From Alphaproteobacteria bacterium (GTDB lineage: Bacteria > Pseudomonadota > Alphaproteobacteria > UBA9655), in NCBI GenBank assembly GCA_019752515.1, contig JAIEMB010000006.1, forward strand, positions 186,001 through 250,000: DNA of 64,000 nt, written 5' to 3'. The notes beneath the pieces were generated by a model, which saw only the letters and a list, made by a program, of their open reading frames with translations, searched no databases and was not told the DNA's origin. The position numbers and the translations under genes are program-made. Positions 47,027-57,124 of this stretch are shown here, piece after piece. Numbering within the stretch: position 1 is the first letter of the stretch; the number at the start of each line of letters is the position of its first letter.

Positions 47027-47532
47027 TGCAGGCTTCGACGCGTATCTTAGGGTTAGACCCTGGACTTCGCGTTACGGGGTGGGGTCTTATTGATGTATTA
47101 GGTTCACATCTTTCGCATGTCGCTCATGGAATAGTGATGTCGAATGATAAAGAAGATCTTCCCTCTCGCCTCGTAAGCTTATACACTCAGCTCGTTGACA
47201 TAATTCAATGTTATTCCCCTCAAGAAGCAGCTGTGGAGGAGACCTTCGTGAACCAAAACCCTCTATCTGCCCTTAAACTTGGGATTGCCCGCGGGGTGGT
47301 TCTGTTGGCTCCAGCCCAAGCGGGGCTCATTGTTGGGGAGTATTCAGCTAACAAAGTCAAAAAGAGTGTCGTGGGCGTTGGACATGCAGATAAAACGCAG
47401 GTTGCTATGATGGTTGGGCGTCTTTTGCCTGCAAGTGGTGGTGTTACTAAAGATGCAGCTGATGCTTTAGCGGTTGCCATTTGCCATGCTCATCATCGCA
47501 CTTTTCAGCACAAAATAAGGATGGTTCAATGA
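47026..47532 (+). CDS. ruvC: Holliday junction resolvase RuvC
   Basis: Nicks Holliday junctions symmetrically at the end of recombinational repair. The 168-residue product has the catalytic acidic residues: Asp in [13 protein letters not shown] (about residue 10), Glu in [12 protein letters not shown] and Asp in [15 protein letters not shown]. Starts within the yebC stop and overlaps ruvA by 4 bases (ATGA). Confidence 0.96.
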   Translation: MQASTRILGLDPGLRVTGWGLIDVLGSHLSHVAHGIVMSNDKEDLPSRLVSLYTQLVDIIQCYSPQEAAVEETFVNQNPLSALKLGIARGVVLLAPAQAGLIVGEYSANKVKKSVVGVGHADKTQVAMMVGRLLPASGGVTKDAADALAVAICHAHHRTFQHKIRMVQ

Positions 47533-48140
47533 TTGCAAAGCTCACAGGATTAATTGATACCATTGGAGATACCTTTCTTATTTTAGATGTGAGTGGCGTA
47601 GGGTATTTGGTATCATGTTCAAGTCGCACATTAAGTTTGGCAGGAGTAACAGGAGAAAAAGTTACTCTTTTCATTGAAACCGTCATGCGCGCAGAAAGTC
47701 TTCAACTTTATGGCTTTAATTCTCGAGAGGAACAAGATTGCTTTCGTCTTTTGATAACAATTCAAGGTGTGGGAATGCGCATGTCTCTCGCCCTTCTCTC
47801 TACCCTTTCACCTTCTGAAATCTATCAGGCTATTGCCTCGCAAGATAAATTAACTTTAACCCGTGCAGATGGGGTAGGACCCAAGCTTGCAAGCCGCATC
47901 GTAACAGAGCTCAAAGACAAAGTCCCTGCTGAGCTCGGTTTAGCGGCAAGCATTTATTCATTTCCATCCTCTCTCTCTCCCATGGTTGAAGAAGCTGTCT
48001 CAGCCCTTGTCAACTTAGGCTACCGCCGGATCGAGGCCGTATCTGCCGTAAGTAAGGCTCACCAACATATCGGTGAAAATGCAATCCTTAACGATCTGAT
48101 CCGCCAAGGATTGAGCTTACTTTCTAGGAGTGGCTCATGA
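47529..48140 (+). CDS. ruvA: Holliday junction branch-migration protein RuvA
   Basis: Tetrameric junction-binding protein that guides the RuvB motor. The ATG at 47529 gives the family-typical N-terminus [26 protein letters not shown]; an ATG at 47481 would overlap ruvC by 52 bases. The 203-residue product has the OB domain, two helix-hairpin-helix motifs ([14 protein letters not shown] and [19 protein letters not shown]) and the C-terminal RuvB-binding helices. It overlaps ruvB by ATGA. Confidence 0.96.
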   Translation: MIAKLTGLIDTIGDTFLILDVSGVGYLVSCSSRTLSLAGVTGEKVTLFIETVMRAESLQLYGFNSREEQDCFRLLITIQGVGMRMSLALLSTLSPSEIYQAIASQDKLTLTRADGVGPKLASRIVTELKDKVPAELGLAASIYSFPSSLSPMVEEAVSALVNLGYRRIEAVSAVSKAHQHIGENAILNDLIRQGLSLLSRSGS

Positions 48141-49171
48141 CAACTTCCCTTCGCCTCTTATCTTCGGAAGAATCTATGGAGAACCCTGATACCTCTCTCC
48201 GCCCCCAACGTCTTGAAGATTTTGTTGGTCAAGCCCAAGCTCGGAAGAATTTAAAGGTTTTCATTGAAGCCGCTAAAACCCGGCAAGAAGCCATGGATCA
48301 TGTCCTCTTTTATGGACCTCCAGGCCTAGGGAAAACAACCCTCTCTCAGATTATGGCCCGAGAGTTAGGAGTTGGATTTAGGTCAACATCTGGCCCTGTT
48401 ATCGCGCGTGCCGGAGATCTAGCAGCTCTTCTCACTAATCTTCAACCCTATGATGTTCTTTTTATTGATGAAATTCACCGTTTGAATCCAACTGTGGAAG
48501 AGATCCTTTACCCTGCCATGGAAGATTACAAGCTAGATCTGATGATTGGTGAGGGGCCTGCAGCACGTTCCGTGCAAATTGACCTTCCCCCCTTTACACT
48601 TGTTGGAGCAACAACACGTTCTGGACTTATTTCTTCTCCCTTAAGGGATCGCTTTGGAATTCCTATTCGACTGATTTTCTATTCGCCTCAAGAACTTCAG
48701 GATGTTCTTTTAAGAGGTGCGCGCGTCCTTCAAGTGGGCATCTCACAAGACGGCGCCATGGAAATCGCACAGCGGTCTAGAGGCACCCCACGCATTGCCT
48801 TGCGCCTTCTCAGGCGTATCCGAGATTTTGTGGTGGTGGAAGGAGAGGCACAAATTACGGCAAAAGAAGCGGATCGAGCCCTTACCCATTTAGAAGTCGA
48901 TACCCGTGGCCTTGATGCCATGGACCATCGCTATTTAAAGCATATTATTGAACATTTTGGGGGTGGTCCTGTGGGCCTTGAAACACTTGCTGCAGCCTTG
49001 GCCGAGCAAAAGGATACGCTTGAAGATGTAATTGAACCTTACCTTCTTCAACAAGGATATATCCAACGCACCCCTCGCGGCCGGATGCTAACACCACGGG
49101 CCTATGCTGCCTTGGGCCTCAAAGCTCCCTCTACAATTCAACCCATGCGCTTTGAGGAAAGGGATGAGTAA
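48137..49171 (+). CDS. ruvB: Holliday junction helicase RuvB
   Basis: AAA+ motor that drives branch migration with RuvA. The 344-residue product has [11 protein letters not shown] at the start, Walker [10 protein letters not shown], Walker [14 protein letters not shown], sensor 1 LVGATTRSG, and the C-terminal winged helix with [17 protein letters not shown]. It is coupled to ruvA upstream and overlaps ybgC by 8 bases. Confidence 0.97.
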   Translation: MTTSLRLLSSEESMENPDTSLRPQRLEDFVGQAQARKNLKVFIEAAKTRQEAMDHVLFYGPPGLGKTTLSQIMARELGVGFRSTSGPVIARAGDLAALLTNLQPYDVLFIDEIHRLNPTVEEILYPAMEDYKLDLMIGEGPAARSVQIDLPPFTLVGATTRSGLISSPLRDRFGIPIRLIFYSPQELQDVLLRGARVLQVGISQDGAMEIAQRSRGTPRIALRLLRRIRDFVVVEGEAQITAKEADRALTHLEVDTRGLDAMDHRYLKHIIEHFGGGPVGLETLAAALAEQKDTLEDVIEPYLLQQGYIQRTPRGRMLTPRAYAALGLKAPSTIQPMRFEERDE

Positions 49172-49574
49172 ATATCATTCCGTTTCCTTTCGAGTCTATA
49201 TGGAAGACACAGATGCAGGTGGTATTATGTATCATTCCAATTACTTAAAATTTGGTGAACGGGGACGCACAGACTCCTTGCGTGCTCTTGGAGGGAGTCT
49301 TTCTACTCTCCAAGAGAAAGGAATGTTACTCGTGGTAAGGTCTTGTCTCTTAAACTGCCTTGCGCCCGCCCACCTAAATGATGTATTAGAAGTCAGAACT
49401 CACTATAAAAAGCCTGGCCGTGCTAAGCTTGAGGTTTCCCAGGCTATTTTACGTGAGGATCAAATTATAGCAACTTTAGAGGTTGTTTTGGCTTGCATCA
49501 ATCCAATCGGCAAGCCTATTAGATTAGACGTAACCTTTGCAAACAACTTATGGACCCACTTTGGAGGGATTTAA
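49164..49574 (+). CDS. ybgC: Tol-Pal system acyl-CoA thioesterase YbgC
   Basis: Hotdog-fold thioesterase encoded with the Tol genes. I choose the ATG at 49164, with GAGGAAAGGG directly upstream, not the ATG at 49104 inside ruvB. The 136-residue product has the 4-hydroxybenzoyl-CoA thioesterase-like signature [26 protein letters not shown] with the catalytic Asp. It is the first gene of the tol cluster (ybgC-tolQ-tolR-tolA), running on from ruvB without a gap. Confidence 0.93.
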   Translation: MSKYHSVSFRVYMEDTDAGGIMYHSNYLKFGERGRTDSLRALGGSLSTLQEKGMLLVVRSCLLNCLAPAHLNDVLEVRTHYKKPGRAKLEVSQAILREDQIIATLEVVLACINPIGKPIRLDVTFANNLWTHFGGI

Positions 49575-49576
49575 GA

Positions 49577-50305
49577 ATGGATAAATTATCAACCTTACCT
49601 GACCTTGGCGGTGTTCAATCAGCTCCAGAAGGTATTGCTCACGACCTTTCCCTATGGGGTCTCTTCATATCAGCAGATTTTGTTGTCCAGGTCATTATGG
49701 TTGGCCTTCTTGTTGCTTCTTTCTGGTCATGGACAATCATATTTGGAAAGGCTATTCGCATTAAGGGACTCTTTTCAGATGCCAACCACTTTGAAGATTC
49801 TTTTTGGTCTGGAGGATCTCTCGATGTCCTTTATGAACGTATCGGCAATCGTCCGCGAGATCCCATGAGTGCTATCTTTGCAGCTGCCATGAGAGAATGG
49901 AAAAGAGTAAGTGGAAGTGGACGCACTTCCACAACTCTTCCTGAGCGAATTGAGCGAGCGATGCAAGTAACCCTCAGTCGAGAGATGGACAAGCTAGAAC
50001 GCCATATGGGCTTTTTAGCCTCCCTTGGCTCAACAGCAACGTTTATTGGCCTTCTAGGAACGGTTTGGGGAATTATGAACAGTTTTCAATCCATTGCTGC
50101 CTCTCAAAATACAAGTCTTGCTGTTGTTGCCCCTGGTATTGCAGAAGCTCTCTTTGCAACAGCAATTGGTCTTGTCGCTGCCATCCCTGCTGTTGTGGCA
50201 TACCAAAAACTCTCTCTCGAGCTAAACCGTTATGAAAATCGCCTTGAATCGTTTTCCAACGAATTCGGGGCTATTATTTCACGTCAATTAGAGGAAGCAC
50301 ACTGA
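49577..50305 (+). CDS. tolQ: Tol-Pal system protein TolQ
   Basis: Inner-membrane proton-channel subunit (ExbB/MotA type) that powers outer membrane constriction at division. The ATG at 49577 follows GGAGGGAT; an in-frame ATG at 49550 lies within ybgC. The 242-residue product has three membrane helices, with FVVQVIMVGLLVASFWSWTIIFGK first and the family-typical TATFIGLLGTVWGIMNSF and PGIAEALFATAIGLVAAIPAVVAY in the second and third. tolR follows after 1 base. Confidence 0.95.
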   Translation: MDKLSTLPDLGGVQSAPEGIAHDLSLWGLFISADFVVQVIMVGLLVASFWSWTIIFGKAIRIKGLFSDANHFEDSFWSGGSLDVLYERIGNRPRDPMSAIFAAAMREWKRVSGSGRTSTTLPERIERAMQVTLSREMDKLERHMGFLASLGSTATFIGLLGTVWGIMNSFQSIAASQNTSLAVVAPGIAEALFATAIGLVAAIPAVVAYQKLSLELNRYENRLESFSNEFGAIISRQLEEAH

Positions 50306-50306
50306 G

Positions 50307-50777
50307 ATGGCATTTTCTGTAGGATCTACAAAAAAGATGGGAAAACGCCGCAAAGCTCATCTTGTGGCGGAAATCAACGTCACCCCCATGGTAGATGTTA
50401 TGCTCGTCTTACTCGTCATTTTTATGATAACGGCACCCTTACTAACTGTGGGAATCCCCGTGGACTTACCCAAAACAAAAGCGTCTGTCATGAATGAGAA
50501 AGATGACCCTTTAACTGTAACCGTAGATGAGAAAGGGCTTCTCTATCTTCAAGAAACCGTCATTGAGCTCTCTGCTCTTGTTCCTCGTCTGATTGCTATA
50601 ACGGATTCTAATCCAGAAGCTCGAATTTATGTGAGAGGGGATAAGAGCATTGCCTATGGACAAGTCATGGAAGTGATGGGAGCCTTGAATTCAGCTGGCT
50701 TTAAGAAAGTAGCCCTTATTTCCGAACTTCCAAAAAGCCCCTCTCCTGCAACCTCTCCGGTAAAAGAGAGAAAGTAA
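50307..50777 (+). CDS. tolR: Tol-Pal system protein TolR
   Basis: Proton-channel partner of TolQ (ExbD type). The 156-residue product has a single membrane helix with the essential Asp in VAEINVTPMVDVMLVLLVIFMITAPL, then a periplasmic domain with LPKTKA and IYVRGDKSIAYGQVMEVM. It is followed by the tolA gene after 4 bases. Confidence 0.95.
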   Translation: MAFSVGSTKKMGKRRKAHLVAEINVTPMVDVMLVLLVIFMITAPLLTVGIPVDLPKTKASVMNEKDDPLTVTVDEKGLLYLQETVIELSALVPRLIAITDSNPEARIYVRGDKSIAYGQVMEVMGALNSAGFKKVALISELPKSPSPATSPVKERK

Positions 50778-50781
50778 ATTC

Positions 50782-51639
50782 ATGGGTAAAGGTGCAATCC
50801 TTTCAGGTCTGTTGCACGGCATTGTCGTCCTGTTGCTTCTCATAGGATTACCTGCTTTGTTACGTAAAGAACTTGAGCCTCCTCCCATCATTCCTATTGA
50901 TATTGTGGACATCTCCGATATCACTCAAGCTCCAGACCTCAAGGTTAAGCCAAAGGAAAACGGTCCAAAAGAAGAGCCTAAAGAAAAACCAAAACCACCA
51001 AAACCCATTCCTAAGGTTGAGAATGAGCCCGAACCTGAACCTGAAAAAAAGCCTGAGCCTGAGCCTGAGCCAGAACCAGAGTCCAAGATCGTTGAACCAG
51101 AGCTTACGATGGATGATTTGCTAGCCCCTATCGAGGAAGAAAAACCTAAAGAAAAACCGAAGGAAAAGCCAAAAGAGAAAAAGAAGGATACGCCTAAAAA
51201 GAAACCAAAGCCGAAAAATGATTTTAATAAGCTTCTGATTAACATTGAAAAAATAGAATCTTCCGCAGAGGGCCCAACCCAACCAGAACAAGATGAAAGC
51301 TCAACAGCTGATCATGCTGCAAATACAATTGGGAAGCTTTCCGTTACTGAACTTGATTTAATTCGTCGCCAACTTGCAGCTTGTTGGAATGTTCCTGCAG
51401 GAGCTCGAGATGCTAAAGATCTTTATGTTGATCTTCAAATCGAGATGAATCCAGACGCAACTGTTCGAACGGCCATTGTAAAAGGATCCAGCGGAAATAG
51501 CTCTTATTCACGTGCTGCTGAAAGTGCGGCGCTTCGAGCTGTTAAAAATCCTAAGTGCAGCCCCCTCAAACTCCCTCTCGATCGTTATGAGCAATGGAAA
51601 ATTATCACCATTCGTTTTGACCCACAGCATATTCTTTAG
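50782..51639 (+). CDS. tolA: TolA-like protein with TonB-type C-terminal domain
   Basis: Spans the periplasm from TolQR to Pal/TolB. The 285-residue product has an N-terminal membrane helix (SGLLHGIVVLLLLIGLPALL), a Pro/Glu/Lys-rich rod (about 52-150), built of EPEP and KPKEKPK repeats, and a C-terminal domain (about 185-285) with LSVTELDLIRRQLAACWNVPAGA and AAESAALRAVKNPKCSPLKLP, typical of alphaproteobacterial TolA. The rod is short and Pro-rich instead of the Ala-rich helix of E. coli. tolB and pal, which usually follow, are not next to it. Confidence 0.9.
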   Translation: MGKGAILSGLLHGIVVLLLLIGLPALLRKELEPPPIIPIDIVDISDITQAPDLKVKPKENGPKEEPKEKPKPPKPIPKVENEPEPEPEKKPEPEPEPEPESKIVEPELTMDDLLAPIEEEKPKEKPKEKPKEKKKDTPKKKPKPKNDFNKLLINIEKIESSAEGPTQPEQDESSTADHAANTIGKLSVTELDLIRRQLAACWNVPAGARDAKDLYVDLQIEMNPDATVRTAIVKGSSGNSSYSRAAESAALRAVKNPKCSPLKLPLDRYEQWKIITIRFDPQHIL

Positions 51640-51679
51640 AAAACAGCATTAAATAAGAAATGAAGTCAAAACGTTCGCG

Positions 51680-54600
51680 CTATATCTGCCCTAAAGAGAC
51701 TCTTAGGTCAGGCGTTAAGGTATAGGTCTGTTTAAGCGCAAGAGTGGCAATTGAATTTTCAGCCCACACCTTAACCATAATTTCAGTTTTTCCCGGTGGG
51801 GCTTTTTTAAGGAGCTGAATAAAGGTGCGTACTTGTTCTTCTGAGTTTAGAGAAAAGGTAAGAGTACTTCCCTCTGTCGCTTTTTCTAAACTCTCAACAT
51901 CTTGGCATGTAAGACGGAGAGTTTCATTGGAGAATTGAGCAGAAACAGTCACAAGAAGAGCCGTTCCAGGCTCCAGCATGTCTCGATATTGGCTCAAAAG
52001 TTCAGAAAAAATCGTAACTTCAAACATCCCCGTGGGGTCAGAAAGTTGGATAAATGCGTATCTTTGTCCGTTTTTGGTTGCTCGCTCTTGTTTCGTAATC
52101 ACAATTCCAGCTAATCGAAACGTTTGCCCTTCTCGACCATTCCGCGCCTTCTCAAACAAATCAGCAGCAAAAATAGCCCCCACCCCCTTCAGAGACGTGC
52201 CATAAGCATCTAAAGGATGAGCCGCAAGATAAAATCCTACAGCAGCAAACTCATGCCGAAGTTTCTCGAGAGGGAGCCAATCATTAACAGAAGTCAGCTT
52301 TGGTCGGGTTACTTCTAATCCAAAAAGACTGGGAGGACGTTTATCCTCATTTCCATAACGGAGTAAAATCTCAAGATTTTCCATCAATTGACATCGATTG
52401 GGAGAAAGGCTGTCAAAAGCACCTGCTGTAATCAGATTTTCCATCTGGCGTTTATTAATAACCCGACTGTCCACCCGCTCAACAAAATCAAAAACATCCT
52501 TAAAAAGTCCATTTTTTTTTCGCTCAGCAACAACCGCGTCCATCGCTACTGCCCCCACATTTTTAAGGGCTGCGAGAGCATAGCGGATAGCCTCTCCTTC
52601 CACCTTAAAACCAGACAGAGATTGATTAACATCCGGAGGCAAAAGCTCAATTCCTAAGCGTTTTACCTCACGCGCAAAAAAAGTGAGTTTATCCGTATTA
52701 TGAAGTTCATGGGTCATGAGCGCCGCCATGTACTCTATGGGATAATGGGTTTTTAAATATGCTGTTTGGTATGTGATGAGAGCATAGGCTGCTGCATGGG
52801 CCTTAGGAAATGCGTAACTCGCAAATTTTTCAATTTGGTCAAAAAGGATCTTAGCAGTTGCTGGCGACCCTCCGAGACGATCAAGAATACCATCAATAAA
52901 TCGCTTTCGTTGAGCATCCATTTCTGATTTAATCTTTTTTCCCATCGCTCGACGCAATACATCAGCACCTCCCAGCGTATATCCTGCAAGATCTCGTGCA
53001 ATTCGAAGAACATGTTCTTGATAAACAATAACCCCATGAGTTTCCTTTAAAATGGGTTCAAGCTCCGGGTAAAGGTAGGTCACTTTTTCTTCCCCATGAC
53101 GACAAGCAATATAGCGAGGAATGTCGTCCATAGGACCAGGACGATAGAGGGCTCCAAGGGCAATAATTTCTTCAAATCGGTCCGGCTTAAGTTTTCGAAC
53201 CACATCGGTCATTCCCCCACTTTCCACCTGGAAAATGCCAATGGTTTCAGCTCGCCTTAAAAGATCAAACGTTTTATCATCATCAAGGGGAAGTGCAGAA
53301 ATATCCAATTCAATATTGCGCTCTTTTAAATATTCAATCGTCTGCTGAATAACGGTGAGAGTCTTTAGTCCTAAAAAGTCAAACTTCACGAGTCCTGCTT
53401 GTTCTACAAATTTCATATTAAATTGAGTTGCAGGTAAGGGAGAACGAGAGTCGTAATAAAGGGGAACAAGCTCATGAAGGGGACGATCACCAATTACAAC
53501 CCCAGCAGCATGGGTAGAAGCGTGACGATAAAGTCCTTCTAGCTGTTGAGCAATTTTAATAAGATGTTTAACTTCTGCCTCTCGTTCAACCATTTGCTTG
53601 AGTTGCGGTTCAATTTCAAGGGCTCCTTCAATTGTTACGGGATTTGCAGGATTATTGGGAATAAGCTTACAAATCCGATCGACTTGCCCATAAGGCATCT
53701 GAAGAACCCGCCCTACATCTCTCAAAACCGCCCGCGCCTGGAGTTTTCCAAAGGTAATGATTTGCGCAACCCGATCCGCTCCATATTTATCACGAACATA
53801 ACGAATGACTTCATCTCGTCGTTCTTGGCAAAAATCAATATCAAAGTCGGGCATGCTGACCCGCTCTGGATTTAAAAACCGTTCAAAAACAAGACCAAAA
53901 CGAAGAGGATCGAGGTCTGTAATCGTTAAAGACCACGCGACTACTGAGCCCGCACCGGATCCTCTACCCGGACCTACGGGTATACGTTCGGACTTTGCCC
54001 ACTTAATAAAGTCTGCAACAATGAGAAAGTAACCTGAGTATTTCATCTCCTCAATAACGCCCAACTCATATTCGAGCTGTTTAAAATACTTTTCTCGAAC
54101 TTCCGACTTTATTTTTTCATCCATCCCTAATGTAAACACATATCGACGTAAGCGCTCTTCAAGGCCAGAGCTTGCTTGCTTTCGAAGTTCTTGTTCTTCT
54201 CCTTCACAGGGAAAGGAGGGTAAAATGGGATCTATCGGTGTAAGTAGAAAACTACACCTTTGGGCAATAACACGGGTATTAGCAATAGCTTCAGGAAGAT
54301 CAGCAAAGAGCACCTCCATCTCTTCAGAAGATTTAAAGCAATGATCAGGGGAGAGGCGTCTTCGTTCTTTTTCATTCACATATGTACCTTCCGCAATACA
54401 TAAAAGAGCATCATGCGCTTCAAAAGCAGCGGGCTCGGGGAAAAATGCCTCATTTGTTGCCACAAGAGGAAGATTGTGTGCATAAGCTAGATCGATCAAC
54501 TTTTCCTCAATAATTTCTTCCTGAGCCGTCTGTGTCCCCTGACGAGAAACTTCAATATACAGGCGATCCCCAAAGAAAGTTTGAAGACTATTTAAGTACT

Positions 54601-55045
54601 CTTTTACATCCAGGCCTCGGGCTAAACCCTGAGCAAGTCTCCCTTGGAAACTTCCCGTCAAGGCAATCAATCCTTCTGTCCAAGGTTTAAGTTCGTCAAA
54701 ACCAATTTGAGGAGTTTCACCCTCTTTATTCCTTAAATAGGTATGAGAAACAATCTTTAAGAGATTTTGATAACCCTTTTTATTTTGAACAAGAAGCACA
54801 AGCGTATCTGTTCCCTTTCTGCGATCAGAATGCTCAGCTCGTATCTGAATTTGACATCCAATAATAGGTTGAATACCGGCCTCTCGAGCAACTAAAGAAA
54901 ACTCCAATGCTCCAAAAAGGTTACCCGTATCTGTCATGGCTACAGCAGGCATACGGTGCTTTTGAGCAAGCGAAATCAGCTTTTTAACAGGGATTGCACC
55001 TTCTAATAAAGAATAGTCTGTATGAACCCGTAAATGCACAAACAT
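51680..55045 (-). CDS. dnaE: DNA polymerase III alpha subunit
   Basis: Replicative polymerase. The 1121-residue product has the N-terminal PHP domain (FVHLRVHTDYSLLEGAIPVKKL; AMTDTGNLFGALEF), the polymerase palm with PDFDIDFCQERR and GRGSGAGSVVAW, fingers with FGLVFERFLNPERVSMPD, tandem HhH and beta-clamp-binding regions, and an OB fold (TFRLAGIVITKQERATKNGQRYAFIQLSDPTG). The gene reads intact and is the DnaE1 type. It is convergent with the tol run (40-base gap), and 73 bases separate it from hemY upstream. Confidence 0.97.
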   Translation of the reverse strand: MFVHLRVHTDYSLLEGAIPVKKLISLAQKHRMPAVAMTDTGNLFGALEFSLVAREAGIQPIIGCQIQIRAEHSDRRKGTDTLVLLVQNKKGYQNLLKIVSHTYLRNKEGETPQIGFDELKPWTEGLIALTGSFQGRLAQGLARGLDVKEYLNSLQTFFGDRLYIEVSRQGTQTAQEEIIEEKLIDLAYAHNLPLVATNEAFFPEPAAFEAHDALLCIAEGTYVNEKERRRLSPDHCFKSSEEMEVLFADLPEAIANTRVIAQRCSFLLTPIDPILPSFPCEGEEQELRKQASSGLEERLRRYVFTLGMDEKIKSEVREKYFKQLEYELGVIEEMKYSGYFLIVADFIKWAKSERIPVGPGRGSGAGSVVAWSLTITDLDPLRFGLVFERFLNPERVSMPDFDIDFCQERRDEVIRYVRDKYGADRVAQIITFGKLQARAVLRDVGRVLQMPYGQVDRICKLIPNNPANPVTIEGALEIEPQLKQMVEREAEVKHLIKIAQQLEGLYRHASTHAAGVVIGDRPLHELVPLYYDSRSPLPATQFNMKFVEQAGLVKFDFLGLKTLTVIQQTIEYLKERNIELDISALPLDDDKTFDLLRRAETIGIFQVESGGMTDVVRKLKPDRFEEIIALGALYRPGPMDDIPRYIACRHGEEKVTYLYPELEPILKETHGVIVYQEHVLRIARDLAGYTLGGADVLRRAMGKKIKSEMDAQRKRFIDGILDRLGGSPATAKILFDQIEKFASYAFPKAHAAAYALITYQTAYLKTHYPIEYMAALMTHELHNTDKLTFFAREVKRLGIELLPPDVNQSLSGFKVEGEAIRYALAALKNVGAVAMDAVVAERKKNGLFKDVFDFVERVDSRVINKRQMENLITAGAFDSLSPNRCQLMENLEILLRYGNEDKRPPSLFGLEVTRPKLTSVNDWLPLEKLRHEFAAVGFYLAAHPLDAYGTSLKGVGAIFAADLFEKARNGREGQTFRLAGIVITKQERATKNGQRYAFIQLSDPTGMFEVTIFSELLSQYRDMLEPGTALLVTVSAQFSNETLRLTCQDVESLEKATEGSTLTFSLNSEEQVRTFIQLLKKAPPGKTEIMVKVWAENSIATLALKQTYTLTPDLRVSLGQI

Positions 55046-55118
55046 GAAGACCTCACTCGTTCTCTTTATACACCAGAATGAAACAATGAAAAGAACGTTC
55101 TCTTAGGAATATTAAAGA

Positions 55119-56300
55119 TTAAACATGACGGGGACTATTGAGCCCTTCTTGAAGCCATTTTACGGCAGCCTTATAATCCTGATGTTCTTCAAGCTCAAGT
55201 GAAGCTAATAGACGATAAGCTTCAGATGTAGGATTTTGGGCTAAGAGTGTGGACAAATGGGCACGAGCTTCCCCCCACAACTTAGCCTTAATTGCTATAC
55301 TTGAAAGTAGAGTAAGACTCTCATTATGGCTAGGATTATTCTTTACCAATTTACAAACAACTTGAAAAGCATCTATAGCACTCTGGGGCATTATTATTGT
55401 TAAATATAGTTCACCCAGCTTTTGTGTAGGGCTTAAATTCCAAGTCGCCTCTATAGCACTTAAGGCATAAGATTTGTGTCCCTTATCAAAAAGAAGCTGA
55501 GCAAAAACTTCTGTTGCCTCATATAAACTGGGATCCAAATAATGAGATTGTCTTAAAAGACTCTCCTTTTGTGCTTCTGACGTTTTGGATTGCATAGCTT
55601 CTTGAAATTGGAAATAGGCTAACTGTTTTTTACTTTGAGCTGTCGTAAAATAACCCAAATCTTCTAAACGTAAAACAAGGTTACTTGCCTTTTTAAAATT
55701 CTTTTGTTCCCTACTTATCGTAAGAAGTTGCTTAAGAACCCAAGGCGACTTTGGGAGAAGCTTTTCTGTATGTTGTAAAAGCCCATAAGCTGATTTAATA
55801 TCGTCACGATGCAAGGCTGCACGGATTTGCCCTTTAAGTCCTAAAAAAGCAGTTGATGGTTTATTTACCAACTCTAGAAAGCATTTCTCAGCCTCAAGAT
55901 GCTTTTCTGCTTTTTCGAATGTAATTCCAGATATCCACAAGAAAAGAGGGTTTGTCGAAAGACGCCGTGCAGCCTTTTTTTGATGAGATAGCGCATCGAA
56001 GAAAAGTTCCGCCTCATATGAAGATAACAACTCTACAAGCTCATGTTTTGCTGTCAGGAGTTTAGCTTTCTTTATAGAAGATAGCCACCGGAAGGGTATA
56101 CCTAAAAACCAAGAAAGAACACGAATGCAAAAAAAGAGAGAAAAAAAGAAAAAAACACAGATAAGAAACCCTAAAGCAAGCGAAAGTTGAAGTTCGTAAC
56201 CTAACCAGACAATTTCCATTTGACCTGGGTCTTGGAGAAACCAAAGTCCCATACCCGCAGCAAACATAATGAGAAGGAGGAAGACTAAAATCCATTTCAT
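55119..56300 (-). CDS. HemY-type TPR membrane protein
   Basis: Inner-membrane protein encoded with heme synthesis genes; its biochemical role is unclear (it is not the HemY protoporphyrinogen oxidase of Bacillus). The 393-residue product has two N-terminal helices (ILVFLLLIMFAAGMGLWFL and LALGFLICVFFFFSLFFCIRVLSWF) and a HemY_N segment, followed by TPR-like helices to the C-terminus (WISGITFEKAEKHLEAEKCFLEL; EHQDYKAAVKWLQEGL). It is last in hemC-hemD-mitofilin-like-hemY, starting 5 bases after the mitofilin-like gene. Confidence 0.87.
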   Translation of the reverse strand: MKWILVFLLLIMFAAGMGLWFLQDPGQMEIVWLGYELQLSLALGFLICVFFFFSLFFCIRVLSWFLGIPFRWLSSIKKAKLLTAKHELVELLSSYEAELFFDALSHQKKAARRLSTNPLFLWISGITFEKAEKHLEAEKCFLELVNKPSTAFLGLKGQIRAALHRDDIKSAYGLLQHTEKLLPKSPWVLKQLLTISREQKNFKKASNLVLRLEDLGYFTTAQSKKQLAYFQFQEAMQSKTSEAQKESLLRQSHYLDPSLYEATEVFAQLLFDKGHKSYALSAIEATWNLSPTQKLGELYLTIIMPQSAIDAFQVVCKLVKNNPSHNESLTLLSSIAIKAKLWGEARAHLSTLLAQNPTSEAYRLLASLELEEHQDYKAAVKWLQEGLNSPRHV

Positions 56301-56305
56301 GGGCC

Positions 56306-57124
56306 TTATCCTCCCATCAACTCTAAGTAAAAATTCTTTGTAATCGTTTCAACGGCTTGACGATTTTGTGCAGCTTGTTTCCAAGAGACTAACCGAGCTT
56401 TTTCAGAGGGAGGAAGTTTTTCAAAAACCTGCAGCGCTTTTTGAATATCGTGTTCTCGCAATGCTACTTGAACATCTTTGAGATGGCTAAGAATGTATCC
56501 ACCCTTTTCATCCAATTTTCGAACTTGAACCAGAGAAATTACTGTTTTTAGAAAGCGCTCCCAAAGTGTTAATATTTCAGGTGACGCAGGAAGAATTAAC
56601 ATTGCCTCAAGCTGGGGATAAGTCTTACATTCTTTAAGAGGAACCAGAGGAGTAACAAGTATTTTTGCCCAAGGTTCTGGGTTTTTCAGTAAAAAAGCAA
56701 TAAGCTTTGCTAAAGGAACAAAACCCTCTAACACACCTTTTAAAAGCTCAAGCGTTATAAGTTTGTGAGGAATTTCTATACCTTGCTGCTGTTGAACAGT
56801 CTTCTGTTCCAATGCCGTAATACGATCGGCAAAAACGGATACTTCATTTTGAATCGTAATTGTTTTTTCTTCCAGTTTTTTTTCTATTTTTTCCTCCTTT
56901 TCCTCCTTTTGTTCTTTCTTTTCACTTTGCTCTGGGGCAATTGCTGCAAGGGCAATTTCATGCTTAACCACCTTTTTTTCTGTATGCCTTTTCCAAATAA
57001 GAATTATGGCTAGAAAAAGAATAATAAAGAACATTATAAAGACAAAAAAATTTTTCAAAAACTCAGGTGACTTAAGCCTTTGACGCCACAAAGCAAGACT
57101 AAACTTTTTAGCATTTTTCATCAA
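56306..57124 (-). CDS. Mitofilin-like inner-membrane protein
   Basis: A 272-residue protein with one membrane helix (NFFVFIMFFIILFLAIILIW, about 25-44), a highly charged Lys/Glu coiled-coil stretch (about 65-115) and a helical C-terminal domain (SPEILTLWERFLKTVISLVQVRK; KALQVFEKLPPSEKARLVSWKQAA) of the mitofilin/Mic60 type. In alphaproteobacteria, Mic60 homologues are encoded in this heme operon and help shape membranes and outer-membrane contact sites. It is shorter than typical Mic60, chiefly in the coiled coil. It overlaps hemD by 17 bases. Confidence 0.78.
   Translation of the reverse strand: MMKNAKKFSLALWRQRLKSPEFLKNFFVFIMFFIILFLAIILIWKRHTEKKVVKHEIALAAIAPEQSEKKEQKEEKEEKIEKKLEEKTITIQNEVSVFADRITALEQKTVQQQQGIEIPHKLITLELLKGVLEGFVPLAKLIAFLLKNPEPWAKILVTPLVPLKECKTYPQLEAMLILPASPEILTLWERFLKTVISLVQVRKLDEKGGYILSHLKDVQVALREHDIQKALQVFEKLPPSEKARLVSWKQAAQNRQAVETITKNFYLELMGG

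Noticed and set aside
50925-51245. Leftward Gly/Ser/Phe-rich open frame inside tolA
   Set aside because: It is the mirror of the Pro/Glu/Lys repeat rod of TolA and has no real protein features.
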